This document shows positions 30,829-40,594 of a DNA stretch of 64,000 nt, in pieces. Location: assembly GCA_963816435.1 (NCBI GenBank), contig CAWFKS010000012.1, positions 186,001 through 250,000 of the forward strand. Reading direction: 5' to 3'. How positions within the stretch are numbered: position 1 is the stretch's first letter; the number at the start of each line of letters is the position of its first letter. This DNA comes from CAWFKS01 sp963816435. GTDB taxonomy: Bacteria; Pseudomonadota; Alphaproteobacteria; Rhizobiales; Rhizobiaceae. The position numbers and the translations under genes are program-made. Under the pieces are notes generated by a model. The model was not told the DNA's origin. It saw nothing but the letters and a program-made list of their open reading frames with translations, and did no database searches.

Positions 30829-32709
30829 TTGCTCACCAGGTTTCTCAATCCGGTCCTGTTTGCCGTTGCCTTGGCCGGGCTGCTGGCCGGGACCGTCGCG
30901 TGGTTCCTTGCGCATCCCGTCATCGCCGCCTGGATATGGTCGGTCGCCACGGTCCCGGTCATCGCCGGGCTCGCGGTCTCGATGCTCCGCGAGTTCCTGT
31001 CCGGCCGGGTCGGTGTGGACGCGATCGCGCTGGTGGCGATGGCCGCTGCGCTGGCGCTGGGCGAACCGCTGGCCGCGGTCGTCGTCGCCATCATGTATTC
31101 CGGCGGCAACGTGCTGGAGGACTTCGCGCGCGGCCGCGCCGAGCGCAATCTGCGTGCGCTCGTCGATCGAACGCCGCGCACCGCGCACCGCGCCACCGAC
31201 CACCACATCGAAGACGTTCCCGTTGGCGATGTGGCGCCGGGGGATGTGTTGCTGGTCCACGCCGGCGAGGTGTTGCCGGTCGACGGCGCAGCACTCGAAT
31301 CCGCCGTGCTCGACGAATCCGCACTCACAGGCGAACCGCTGCCCGTCACGCGCATCGCGGGCGAGACATTGCGCAGCGGCACACTCAACGCCGGAGAGGC
31401 CTTCAGCTACCGCGCCTCCGCCGCGGCCGCTGCCAGCACCTATGCCGGCATCGTGCGCCTGGTCGAGGAAGCGCAGGAGGAGAAGGCGCCGTTCATCCGC
31501 ATGGCGGACCGGTTCGCCATCCTGCTCCTGCCGGCGACGCTGGTGATTGCCGGCCTCGCCTGGTTCTTTTCCGGCGATCCGGTGCGGGCGCTGGCGGTGC
31601 TGGTCGTGGCGACGCCATGCCCGCTGATCCTGGCCGCCCCCGTGGCGCTCGTCGGCGGTGTCTCTCGGGCGGCGCGTCACGGCGCGCTGATGAAGGGCGG
31701 CGCCGCGCTCGAGGCGCTGGCTCGGGTGACGACCGCCGTCTTCGACAAGACAGGTACGCTGACGGAGGGCGGTGCGCGTCTCGTCGCAGTTCATGCCGCC
31801 CCCGGCGAAAGCACCGACGAGCTGTTGCGGCTTACCGCCTCGCTCGAACAGACGTCGCATCACGTGCTCGCCGACTCCATCATCCAGGCCGCCCGCGAAA
31901 AGGGGCTTGCGCTGCACACGCCCCTGGAGCCGCGCGAGCACCGCGGCGCGGGCATCGAGGGGCGCATCGACGGACGCCGCGTGATTGCCGGCGCGCGGGC
32001 ACTGGTTTGCGGCAGTGAGCCATTGCCGGACTGGGCCGTGCGCGCTGTGGAGAGCCATGACCAGGATGCCGCACTCGTCGTCCACGTCGCCATCGACGGT
32101 CGTCTGGCCGGGCTGCTGATGATGGGCGACAGCGTGCGCCCGGAGGCGGCACAGACATTGACGGATCTGCGCGGGCTCGGCGTGTCGCGCATCGTCATGC
32201 TGACGGGCGACGACGAGGCCACCGCCACCCGTGTCGCGTCCGGCCTGAACCTCGACGCCGTCCATGCCGATTGCGATCCGGCCGAGAAGGTCGATGCCGT
32301 CAGGGACGAGGTCGCGCGCGCGCCGACCATGATGGTCGGCGACGGCATCAACGATGCACCCGCGCTTGCCGCCGCCGATGTCGGCATTGCCATGGGTGCG
32401 CGCGGCGCCACCGCCTCCTCGGAGGCCGCCGACATCGTCATCCTCGTCGACCGTGTCGACCGGGTCGCCCTCGCACTGTCGGTCGCCCGCCGCTCCCGCG
32501 CCATCGCCCTGCAGAGCATCGTCGTGGGCCTGTCGCTGTCCGGGGTGGCGATGGTCGTCGCCGCCTTCGGCTACATCACGCCGGTGGCGGGAGCCCTGCT
32601 GCAGGAGGGGATCGACGTTGCCGTCATCCTCAACGCGCTGCGGGCGCTGGGCGGTCCGAAAAGCGGCGGGGACGCTGCCTACCGCGTCTCGAGCCAGCGC
32701 CAGACATAG
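30829..32709 (+). CDS. heavy-metal P-type ATPase with CPL ion-site motif
   Basis: A 626-residue P1B-type ATPase starting at TTG 30829, without any N-terminal metal-binding domain. Actuator motif DESALTGEPLPV, phosphorylation site FDKTGTLTEGG and hinge VGDGINDAPALAAADVGIA are all present. The intramembrane motif is ATPCPLILAAPVAL: the second cysteine of the usual CPC is leucine, so cation selectivity is not predictable from the standard classes. It follows sqr closely and is probably co-transcribed from the FixK-dependent promoter. Its 3' end overlaps the convergent soxG end by 31 bp. Confidence 0.87.
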   Translation: MLTRFLNPVLFAVALAGLLAGTVAWFLAHPVIAAWIWSVATVPVIAGLAVSMLREFLSGRVGVDAIALVAMAAALALGEPLAAVVVAIMYSGGNVLEDFARGRAERNLRALVDRTPRTAHRATDHHIEDVPVGDVAPGDVLLVHAGEVLPVDGAALESAVLDESALTGEPLPVTRIAGETLRSGTLNAGEAFSYRASAAAAASTYAGIVRLVEEAQEEKAPFIRMADRFAILLLPATLVIAGLAWFFSGDPVRALAVLVVATPCPLILAAPVALVGGVSRAARHGALMKGGAALEALARVTTAVFDKTGTLTEGGARLVAVHAAPGESTDELLRLTASLEQTSHHVLADSIIQAAREKGLALHTPLEPREHRGAGIEGRIDGRRVIAGARALVCGSEPLPDWAVRAVESHDQDAALVVHVAIDGRLAGLLMMGDSVRPEAAQTLTDLRGLGVSRIVMLTGDDEATATRVASGLNLDAVHADCDPAEKVDAVRDEVARAPTMMVGDGINDAPALAAADVGIAMGARGATASSEAADIVILVDRVDRVALALSVARRSRAIALQSIVVGLSLSGVAMVVAAFGYITPVAGALLQEGIDVAVILNALRALGGPKSGGDAAYRVSSQRQT

Positions 32710-33212
32710 GGCGCAAGGCCGGTCTCGACGTGCAGACGGGCTCTGTCGTTGCGGGTCCTGTAGAGCAGGCATGTTGCGCCGGCGAAGGGTATGGCGGCCG
32801 AACGGCTGCCGGCATCGAGGTCGGCGGTGACGGCCTCGGCGACCAGTTCGCGCAGGCCCGATCCTGATATTTCCAGGACGACCCATGCATCGTCTGCCGG
32901 CGAAGCGGCGTAGCCTTCCGCCCGCCAACCGGGCAGAACGCCTGGCGAGCCTTCCGTGACGATCAGCGCCCGGTCGCGCGCGATCCGCACCATCAGCTCG
33001 CCGCCTTCGGCCAGTTGCCACAGCCCGACCTCGGTGGCGCCGGAGGCGAGTTCCGTCCTCGCCGCCGCGAGCCGGCCGCTGACCAGCGTCTGGCCGAGCC
33101 CTGAAATGGCATATGCCGTCCAGCCGTTGCGTTCCAGGCGCGCCTCGCGCCATTCCGGCCAAGGCGTCCATTTCGTCGCCGCGTCATAGCCAGGCATGTA
33201 TTGCTCAGCCAT
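32679..33212 (-). CDS. soxG: sarcosine oxidase gamma subunit
   Basis: A 177-residue protein recognised as SoxG mainly from its position after soxA and its GcvT-like small fold (VLEISGSGLRELVAEAV; LLYRTRNDRARLHVETGLAPYVWRWLE). SoxG is a structural subunit of heterotetrameric sarcosine oxidase and has no known catalytic residues. Its start lies 8 bp inside the end of soxA, implying coupled translation. Last gene of the liv-sox block. Confidence 0.85.
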   Translation of the reverse strand: MAEQYMPGYDAATKWTPWPEWREARLERNGWTAYAISGLGQTLVSGRLAAARTELASGATEVGLWQLAEGGELMVRIARDRALIVTEGSPGVLPGWRAEGYAASPADDAWVVLEISGSGLRELVAEAVTADLDAGSRSAAIPFAGATCLLYRTRNDRARLHVETGLAPYVWRWLETR

Positions 33213-36006
33213 TGAGCCGCGCTCCTTCGGGGTCGAGGGCGCAGACGGGCGCGATGGTTGCGCGGAGCCGACGCCCGAGATGGACGAGTTCGATTTCCTC
33301 GCCGGACCGCTCCAGGCCGCGCTCGATCAGCGCCAGCGCGATCGGTCGATCGAGGAATGGCGAGAAATAGCTCGACGTGACGAAGCCGATCGAGCGTCGC
33401 CTGCCGCCGGTCATCTCGACCGCGTGCGCACCGGTCGGCAGCTTCTCGCCGCCTTCTACCGCCAGGCCGACCGTCTGCGGCCTGTCCGTGCGAAGCGCGT
33501 TGTCGGTGAACAGCGAACGCTTGCCGGCGAACTCGCCCTCGCGCTTGTCACGTGGGCCGGTGATGCCGAGATCGTGCGGCATCGTCGTTCCGTCCGTATC
33601 CTTGCCAGCGATGATGTAGCCCTTCTCGGCGCGCAGCAGCAGCAGCGCCTCCGAACCGAGCAGCGTCGCATCGACGGCCTTGCCGGCCTCGACCATGGCG
33701 CGGTTGAGCGCGGCGGCCTTCGACGACGGCACCGACACTTCGTAGGAGCGGTCGCCGGTGAAACTGACGCGCGCGATCCGCGCCGGTCCGCCGTCGAACG
33801 TGGCCAGTGCAAAGCTCATGTGGGGAAACGTCTCGTCCGACAGGTCCACGCCGAGACCCATCTTCTCGACAATCTCCCGCGCGCGGGGTCCGGCGGCGGT
33901 CAGTGTCGCCCAGTGGGGCGTCGAGTTGTGGACGACGACGCGGGCCGGATCGAAGCGGTCCTGCCGCCATTCCTCCAGCCGCGCGACGACGCCGGCGACA
34001 TGGCCCGAGGAGCACGAGACGATGTAGTGCTCGTCCGAAACCTTCACCGTTACGCCGTCATCGTAGATGACACCGCCTTCGGTCAGCATGAAGCCGTAGC
34101 GGATTTTTCCCGGCTTCAGCGTCGAGATCGTGTTGTAGGAGTTGAAATCCACCAGCGCGCCGGCTTCCGGACCGAACACCTCGATCTTGCCGAGCGGCGA
34201 GCCATCGAGAATGCCGGCCGTCTCTCGCGAGCGCAGCGCCTCGCGGCGCACGGCGTCCGCGCCCTTTCCTTCGCCGTACCATGCCGGCCGCAGCCAGCCT
34301 CCGTATTCGCGAAACACAGCGCCCGCCGCCCGATGCTCGTTTTCCAGCACCAGCCGCCGCACCGGGTTGAAAAACTCGCCGCGTCGCCTGCCGCCGACGA
34401 CGGAGAAGGGCACCGGCACGAAGGGCGGCCGGTAGGTCGTAGTGCCGGTCTGCTGGATGGATCGGCCGGTAATCGCGGCCATCGCGGCAAGCCCGTTCAT
34501 GTTCGACGTCTTGCCCTGGTCTGTCGCCATGCCGAGCGTGGTGTAGCGCTTCAGGTGCTCGACGGAGCGGAAGTTCTCGCGTGCGGCAAGCTGCACGTCC
34601 TTCAGCGTCACGTCGTTCTGGAAATCGATCCACTGGCGGCCGGCCGAGCCCGGTTTCGGCCATGCGGGTTCGATCGCGTAGGTGTCGTCTTCTCCGTTCG
34701 CACCCGGCGCTTCCCCCGCCCCGCCGCCGGCGAGATGGCCGTCGGCCAGAACGTCGGAAAGCGCGAAACGCCCGTTGGCGGCACCCGCTACCGCCATGCC
34801 GGCAACGGCATCGCCCGGCACGAAGGCAGCGATGGCGTCATCGAAGCGCAACCTGCCCTTCGCCTGGCAGAAGAGATGGACCGTCGGCGTGAACCCGCCC
34901 GAGACCAGCAGGCAGTCGGCCGCGACGCGCCTTCCCGACACGGTAACGGCTTCGACACCGGCCTTGCCGTGCACGGCGTCGATCGCGGCACCGGTGCGCG
35001 TATCGGCGACGGTCACCTCCGCGCCCGCCTGGCGCAGCGCGTCGGCGATGCCGAGCGCCTTGTCGTTGTTGGCTGCGAGGACGATGTTTTCGCCGACGAG
35101 CACGCCGTGCCGCCTCAGATAGACGAGCGCGGCCTCGGCCGACATGACGCCCGGCCGGTCGTTGTCGGCAAAGACCAGCGGCCGCTCGATCGCGCCCGCC
35201 GCCACCACGATCTGCCTCGCCCGGATCTGCCACAGCGCGTCGGCGGCGCCGTCACGACGCTGCCAGACCGTAACGAGATTGTGGTCGTAGACGCCGTAGG
35301 CGGTCGCCCGCGAAAGCACCATGTGGCCGGCTGCCTTCAAGTCAGCGACCGTCGCCGCGGCCCATTCCGCGCCGTCCTGCCCGTCGATCTCGCCGCCGCG
35401 ATAGAGGAGCGAGCCGCCGGGGAGATCCTGGTCGTCGACGAGGATGACGCTCTTGCCCGCCGCCGAAAGCGCCCGTGCAGCCGCCAGTCCGGCAGGCCCC
35501 GCGCCGACAACCAGCGCGTCGCAATGTGCGTTGATCGTCGGGCAGTCGGCCGGCGGCGCGTTGCCGGGGTCGACGCGGCCGAGACCGGCCATCGACCTTA
35601 TGCGCGGCTCGAACACGTGCCAGTCCGGCCAGATGAAGGTCTTGTAGTAGAAGCCCGCCGGCAGGAAGCGGTGAAAACCGTCGAAGAAGGCGTTGCGGTC
35701 GCTGGCCGCCGTCGGCGCGGCGTTGACGGAGCGCACCTCCATGCCGGCGACGAGCCTTTCCGTGGTGGCGCGCAGGTTCGGCGTCGTGAGGCCGCCGAGC
35801 GTGACGTCGACCACCGCGTTCGGCTCTTCCGCGCCGGCGCCGAAGATGCCGCGCGGCCGGTGATACTTGAAGCTGCGCCCGACGATGCGGATGCCGCTGG
35901 CAAGCAGCGCCGAGGCGATCGTGTCGCCTTCGCGCCCTTCCAGCCGCTGCCCGTCGAAGGTGAAGGGAACCGGCGCGCCGGCGCTGGTGATGCGCCGCGC
36001 GCTCAT
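33205..36006 (-). CDS. soxA: sarcosine oxidase alpha subunit
   Basis: A 933-residue large subunit. N-terminal ferredoxin-like fold (FTFDGQRLEGREGDTIASALL), an NAD/FAD-type domain with ALVVGAGPAGLAAARAL, and a C-terminal GcvT-like tetrahydrofolate domain (about 560-930) that captures the formaldehyde released from sarcosine as methylene-THF. With SoxB/D/G it converts sarcosine to glycine with oxygen. ATG 36006 overlaps the soxD stop (ATGA). An open frame continues upstream to 37011, but that is antisense to no known start and simply lies in another frame of soxB. Confidence 0.95.
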   Translation of the reverse strand: MSARRITSAGAPVPFTFDGQRLEGREGDTIASALLASGIRIVGRSFKYHRPRGIFGAGAEEPNAVVDVTLGGLTTPNLRATTERLVAGMEVRSVNAAPTAASDRNAFFDGFHRFLPAGFYYKTFIWPDWHVFEPRIRSMAGLGRVDPGNAPPADCPTINAHCDALVVGAGPAGLAAARALSAAGKSVILVDDQDLPGGSLLYRGGEIDGQDGAEWAAATVADLKAAGHMVLSRATAYGVYDHNLVTVWQRRDGAADALWQIRARQIVVAAGAIERPLVFADNDRPGVMSAEAALVYLRRHGVLVGENIVLAANNDKALGIADALRQAGAEVTVADTRTGAAIDAVHGKAGVEAVTVSGRRVAADCLLVSGGFTPTVHLFCQAKGRLRFDDAIAAFVPGDAVAGMAVAGAANGRFALSDVLADGHLAGGGAGEAPGANGEDDTYAIEPAWPKPGSAGRQWIDFQNDVTLKDVQLAARENFRSVEHLKRYTTLGMATDQGKTSNMNGLAAMAAITGRSIQQTGTTTYRPPFVPVPFSVVGGRRRGEFFNPVRRLVLENEHRAAGAVFREYGGWLRPAWYGEGKGADAVRREALRSRETAGILDGSPLGKIEVFGPEAGALVDFNSYNTISTLKPGKIRYGFMLTEGGVIYDDGVTVKVSDEHYIVSCSSGHVAGVVARLEEWRQDRFDPARVVVHNSTPHWATLTAAGPRAREIVEKMGLGVDLSDETFPHMSFALATFDGGPARIARVSFTGDRSYEVSVPSSKAAALNRAMVEAGKAVDATLLGSEALLLLRAEKGYIIAGKDTDGTTMPHDLGITGPRDKREGEFAGKRSLFTDNALRTDRPQTVGLAVEGGEKLPTGAHAVEMTGGRRRSIGFVTSSYFSPFLDRPIALALIERGLERSGEEIELVHLGRRLRATIAPVCALDPEGARLNG

Positions 36007-36269
36007 TGGTCGTCCTTCCGCAACGCCACCGACCGCGTCACCTCGTGCGTGACGGTGTCGCGTTCCAGCACGAAGAACTCGCCGCAGGCCGTGTGCTGCC
36101 AGACCTCGCGCGCCGCGCCTTTCGGGTTGGCGCGCATGTAGAGATATGCGGCCCAGCGGTCGGCCGACACCTCCGCCGCCGGTTCGGGGCGCTCGTTTCC
36201 GGCCTCGGCGCCGAAATGGAATTCGGTCTCGTCGCGCGGTCCGCAGAAGGGGCAGGAAAAGAGCTGCAT
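36003..36269 (-). CDS. soxD: sarcosine oxidase delta subunit
   Basis: An 88-residue protein with zinc ligands in the N-terminal FSCPFCG and the later HTACGEFF, and the family segments SADRWAAYLYMRANPKG and RDTVTHEV. SoxD is the small zinc subunit of heterotetrameric sarcosine oxidase. ATG 36269 is 11 bp after the restored soxB stop. As deposited it is in frame with soxB because of a single extra base, which would look like a soxB-soxD fusion; the normal soxB ending in the neighbouring frame argues against that. Confidence 0.92.
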   Translation of the reverse strand: MQLFSCPFCGPRDETEFHFGAEAGNERPEPAAEVSADRWAAYLYMRANPKGAAREVWQHTACGEFFVLERDTVTHEVTRSVALRKDDQ

Positions 36270-36280
36270 CTCCGGCCCCC

Positions 36281-37535
36281 CTAGTGCGCGATGCCGGAGC
36301 CCGGCCGCCTCGTCGATGAGGCGGCCGGTGGCAAAACGGTCGAGGTCGAACGGGCGGCTGATCTCGTGGTGCTCGCCTTTGGCGATCAGGTGCGCCAGCA
36401 GCCAGCCGCCGGCGGGGATCGACTTGAACCCGCCGGTGCCCCAGCCGCAATTGAGGAAGAGCCCGGGCAGCGGCGAGGGGCCGATGATCGGCGACGAATC
36501 CGGCACCACGTCGACATTGCCGGCCCACTGCCTGAGCAGCTTTAACTGCCCGAAGGCGGGAAACATCTCCAGCATCCCCGAGAGCACCTGCCTCTGCTGG
36601 GGCGGGTTGCCGCGCTGGGCGTAGGAAGGCACGCGGTCGAGTCCGCCGCCGATGACGATCTCCCCCTTGTCGGACTGGAACATGTAGGTCGCGGTTCCGA
36701 GATAGAGCACGACGGTGTCGAGGCATGGCTTCACCGGCTCCGACACCATCGCCTGCAGCGAATAGGATTGGATCGGCAGCCGGAAACCCGCCTTCGCCGC
36801 CAGCACGCTCGAATGCCCGGCGACCGCCAGACCGACCGCACCGGCGCGGATCGTGCCTTTCGAGGTCTCGACGCCGGTACATCGTCCGTTCTCGACGACA
36901 AAGCCCTCGACCTCGCAGCCCTGGATGATGTCCACGCCGAGCCGGTCGGCGGCGCGCGCATAACCCCATGCGACGGCGTCGTGGCGCGCCACGCCGGCGC
37001 GGCCCTGCCATGTGCCGCCGAAGACCGGATAGCGCGCCTCCGCACCCCGATTGAGCAGCGGCGCCTTTTCGAACACCTGTTCTGGCGTGAAGAGCTCGGC
37101 GTCGGTGCCGTTGATCTGCATGGCGTTGACCAGCCGCGCGGCGGTCTCCATCTCGGCTTCCGAATGCGCGACGGTGACCACCCCGCGCTGCGAGAACATG
37201 ACGTTGTAGTTGAGTTCCTTCGACAGGCCTTCGTAGAGCCGTAGCGCGAAATCGTAGAGCGCGACGCTCTCGGGGTAGAAATAGTTCGACCGGATCGTCG
37301 TCGTGTTGCGTCCGGTGTTGCCGCCGCCGAGCCAGCCCTTCTCGATCACCGCGACGTTGGTGATGCCGTGGTTCTTGGCGAGGTAGTAGGCCGTCGCCAG
37401 GCCGTGACCGCCGCCGCCGACGATCACCACGTCATAGGTCGGCTTCGGCTCGGGCGAGCGCCACGCCGGCTGCCACCCCGTATGGCCGCGCAGCCCCTCG
37501 CGCAGCAGCGAAAATGCGGAATAGTGCGATGCCAC
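36281..37535 (-). CDS. soxB: sarcosine oxidase beta subunit (one frameshift near the end)
   Basis: About 417 residues, the usual length. FAD-binding VVIVGGGGHGLATAYYLAKNHG, GWLGGGNTGRNTTTIRSNYFYPES and the C-terminal GWGTGGFKSIPAGGWLLAHL are typical of SoxB, the flavin-bearing subunit that oxidises sarcosine. Start is GTG 37535 (MASHYSAFSLLREG). In CCC at 36300-36302 one base seems extra: removing it gives the SoxB ending EAAGSGIAH and a TAG at 36281-36283. Lies 83 bp after the hydrolase gene in the same direction. Confidence 0.92.
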
Positions 37536-37618
37536 TGGCTGCCCCGTGCCGTCCCTCGAGTGGCACTGTGGCCGGCTTCCGCGGGCGGCGTCAATCGGCG
37601 AGAGCCGTCATCACCAGT

Positions 37619-38459
37619 TCAGTCGGCGAGGAATTCCCGCAGCATGCCGATCTCGAAATCACTGGTGAAGGTCGGGGCATGGCCGACATTCGGGCGCACC
37701 TCCAGCCGCGGTCTCGGCCCGCGCCGCGTCATCTCCTCCGCCACCTTCGCGGGCAGCACGTCGGAGTTCTCGCCGCGTACCAGCAGCGTCGGCGCGGTGA
37801 TGGCGTCGTAGGAATCCCAGACGTCCATGTCCGCCTTGTGGTGCGTGAACTGCGTCACGATCTGCGGATCGTAGTGCACGGTGATGCGCCCGTCGTCGGT
37901 GCGCCGGCACGACGTATCGGCCATGCGCCGCCAGAACGTTTCCGGATTGTCGCCGAACGGCGCGTAGTTCTGCCTCAGCCAGGCCTCCAGCTCGGCCACC
38001 GTGTCGTAGACCGGCGGGCTACCGACATAGTCGGCGATGCGTCCGCTGGCTGCTTGCGGAATGTCGGGGCCGATATCGTTGATGACGAGATGGGTGATGC
38101 GATCCTTGAGTTCGCCTCCGGCAAGTGTCACGCCGATCAGGCCGCCCATCGAAGTGCCGACATAGCGCAGCTTCCCGAGGCCGTAATGGTCGAGCATCGC
38201 CATCGCGGTGCGCCGGAATGTGGCGTAGGAATAATCGGTTGCTGCATCGCGCGCCCAGCTCGACAGCCCGCGCCCCAGCGTGTCCGGGCAGATCACGAAA
38301 TAGCTGTCCGAGAGTGCTGCGGCCGCCTCGTCGAAGTCGCGGCCGGTGCGTGCAAGCCCATGCCACATCACCAGCGCCGGCTTGTCGTGCGCGACCCCAT
38401 TCGGTGACGTGCAGCTCGAAACCCGCGGCGGAGATGTAGGTGGAGCGGGGTGTGGTCAT
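37619..38459 (-). CDS. alpha/beta hydrolase (one frameshift)
   Basis: About 279 residues after correction. Start MTTPRSTYISAAGFELHVTEWG at 38459; an extra base in CCCC at 38395-38398 separates this from VAHDKPALVMWHGLARTGRDFDE. Oxyanion region WHGLARTG, nucleophile serine in VGTSMGGLIG, acid in LVRGENSDVLP and histidine in NVGHAPT complete an esterase/amidase-type triad. ATG overlaps the livM stop, so it is translationally coupled to the transporter; soxBDAG follow. In context it may split an imported ester or amide to release sarcosine or a precursor, but no substrate is proven. Confidence 0.8.
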
Positions 38460-39584
38460 TTGCGTCCGCCTTTGCCGAGTAGCGTGCCGGCGATGCCGGC
38501 GGGAAAGAAGAAGACGAGCAGGATGAAGAGAAGGCCGAGCCACAGCGGCCATCGGTCGGGGTCGAGCAGGTGTGGCAGGACGGGCACGTTCGCTGTGGCG
38601 GCGGCGGCCGAGGCCATCACGTCCTTCAGGTACGATTGGGCGAGGCTCATGATGACGACACCGATGACCGCGCCGTACATCGTGCCCATGCCGCCGATCA
38701 CCACCATCAGCAGGATGTCGATCATGATCGAGAAGGACAGTGTCGTCTCGGGCCCGGTATAGCGCAGCCAAAGCGCCCACATGATGCCCGCGATGGCCGC
38801 CGCGACCGCGCCGATCACGAAAACCGCGGTGCGATAGGCGACCACGCGATAGCCGATCGCTTCGGCCCGCAGTTCGTTTTCGCGGATTGCCTGGAGCACG
38901 GTGCCGAGCGGCGAGCGCACGATGCGCGTCAGCAGGATGAACGTGGCCAGGCAGACGAGGAAGACGAAATAGTAGAGCGCAAGCCGGCCGTTGAGATCGA
39001 CGCCGAACAGGCTGGCGACGTGCCCCTGTCCGTCCGTGACGAGCTTCATCGCCGGCTTGAAGAACCGCGGTGTGGAATAGACGATGCCGTCGTCCCCGCC
39101 GGTGAAATCGGACAGTTGCGACGCCAGCACCATCATCACCGAACTGGCCGCCAGCGTCACCATGGCGAAGAAGATCGCCTTGACCCGCAGCGACAACAGT
39201 CCGATCAGCACGGCAAGCACGATCGCGGCCAGAATGCCGAGCGCGCTGCCGCCGAGCAGCGCTCCCCAGTTGGCGCCCCAGTGCTTCAGTCCCATCGCGG
39301 CGCCGTAGGCGCCCATGCCGAAGAACATGGTGTGGGCGAAGGACACGATACCCGTATAGCCGATGAGAAGGTCGAAGCTGGCAGCCAGGACGACGAACAC
39401 GCAGATCCGCGCCGCCACCTGGCTGGACCGGACGTCGGGCAGCAGAAACGGCTCGACCAAGAAGGACGAGCCCGACGACGGCCACGATCGCATAGAGCGC
39501 GATCCGGCCGGCGCGATTTCCGGCGACCGCGGGCGCGGACGTCCGGTCGCGCTCCGGCGCCGCTGCAGCCGAGACTTCGCTCAT
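38456..39584 (-). CDS. livM: branched-chain amino acid-type ABC permease LivM (one frameshift)
   Basis: Inner-membrane permease of about 375 residues. N-terminal part MSEVSAAAAPERDRTSAPAV with a first helix; an extra base near 39464-39465 leads to FLVEPFLLPDVRSSQVAARI and then the LivM core (LIGYTGIVSFAHTMFFGMGAYGAA; RSPLGTVLQAIRENELRAEAIGY). Nine or ten membrane segments. Partner of LivH, LivG, LivF and LivK in the same operon; overlaps livH and the hydrolase by ATGA junctions. Confidence 0.9.
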
Positions 39585-40585
39585 GACTTCACCGCCGGCT
39601 TCAGCCCCATCGGCCGCCACAGCAGCACGACCATCATCAGGATCATGTTGGAAGCCAGCGACAGCTTCGGAAACAGGAAGGCGATGTAGTTGCCGAGCAG
39701 GCCTACCAGCAGCGCACCGAGCAGCGAGCCCTCGATGGAACCGAGGCCTCCGATGATGACGACGATGGTGACCAGCACCAGCATGTCGCTGCCGAGCGAG
39801 CCGGTGATCGTCCCCTGATAGCCGGCCCACATCGCGCCGCCCATTGCGGCGAGTGCGGAGCCGAGCATGAACACGCCCACGAACAGACGCTCTATCCTGA
39901 AACCCAGAGCCTGCACCATTTCGCGGTTTTCCACCCCCGCGCGCACCAGCAGCCCGATGCGCGTCCGGTTGAGCACCACGAACAGGCCGATGAACACGAC
40001 CACGCCGAGCCCGAGGGCGAAGATGCGGTAGATTTCGATCGAGGCGCCTCCGACCAGGAAGCTGCCGCTCAGCAAGGCCGGCCGGGGAACGCTGATCGGA
40101 TTGTCGCCCCAGATCGCCCGAACGAGTTCGCCCGAAACGATCAGGGCGCCCATCGTGATGAGGATCTGCCTGAGATGGTCGGAGCCGGCCGGTCGCACCA
40201 GCACCACCTCGAAGAAATAACCAGCCACCAGGCCGAACAGGCTGGCCGCCGCGATGGCCGCGAACAGCGCCAGGAAGTTGAGTGCCAGGGAATCCGCGCT
40301 CACCCAGCCTGCGAGCGCCGCCAGCACGGATGCGGTGATGAACGCGCCGAAGGAGATGAAGGCCGAGTGCCCGAAATTGAGCACGTCCATCAGCCCGAAC
40401 ACGAGGCTGAGGCCGGAAGCCATGAGAAAGATCATCATTCCCATCGCCAGCCCTGCGAAGGTAAGCGTCAGCCACGACGGGAATGACCCCACCAGCGGCA
40501 GCGCTACCAGCATCAGGATGATTGGGAGGGCGTAGACACCACCGACGCGATCGAAGGCCTGGCCAGCTTTTCGGGAAAGAGCCAT
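39581..40585 (-). CDS. livH: branched-chain amino acid-type ABC permease LivH
   Basis: A 334-residue permease with the LivH pattern SGLSLVFGLMDVLNFGHSAFISFGAF, RPAGSDHLRQILITMGALIV and LGSIEGSLLGALLVGLLGNY. Eight or more membrane segments. With LivM it forms the channel of a HAAT-family importer; members carry branched-chain amino acids but also amides, urea and other small polar solutes, so the neighbouring sox genes are the better guide to substrate. Reading frame intact. Confidence 0.93.
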   Translation of the reverse strand: MALSRKAGQAFDRVGGVYALPIILMLVALPLVGSFPSWLTLTFAGLAMGMMIFLMASGLSLVFGLMDVLNFGHSAFISFGAFITASVLAALAGWVSADSLALNFLALFAAIAAASLFGLVAGYFFEVVLVRPAGSDHLRQILITMGALIVSGELVRAIWGDNPISVPRPALLSGSFLVGGASIEIYRIFALGLGVVVFIGLFVVLNRTRIGLLVRAGVENREMVQALGFRIERLFVGVFMLGSALAAMGGAMWAGYQGTITGSLGSDMLVLVTIVVIIGGLGSIEGSLLGALLVGLLGNYIAFLFPKLSLASNMILMMVVLLWRPMGLKPAVKS

Positions 40586-40594
40586 CTTCGTCTC

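Noticed and set aside
33196..36141. A 981-codon plus-strand frame across soxA
   Set aside because: Antisense shadow of soxA; composition is Arg/Asp/Gly/Val-rich as expected for a complementary frame and no motif is present.
33205..37011. An N-terminally extended soxA of 1268 residues
   Set aside because: The extension overlaps soxD and soxB in another frame and has no homology; ATG 36006 fits the family start and overlaps the soxD stop.
36003..37535. A natural soxB-soxD fusion of 510 residues
   Set aside because: Removing one base from CCC at 36300-36302 restores the standard SoxB C terminus and stop, and soxD has its own ATG 11 bp on.
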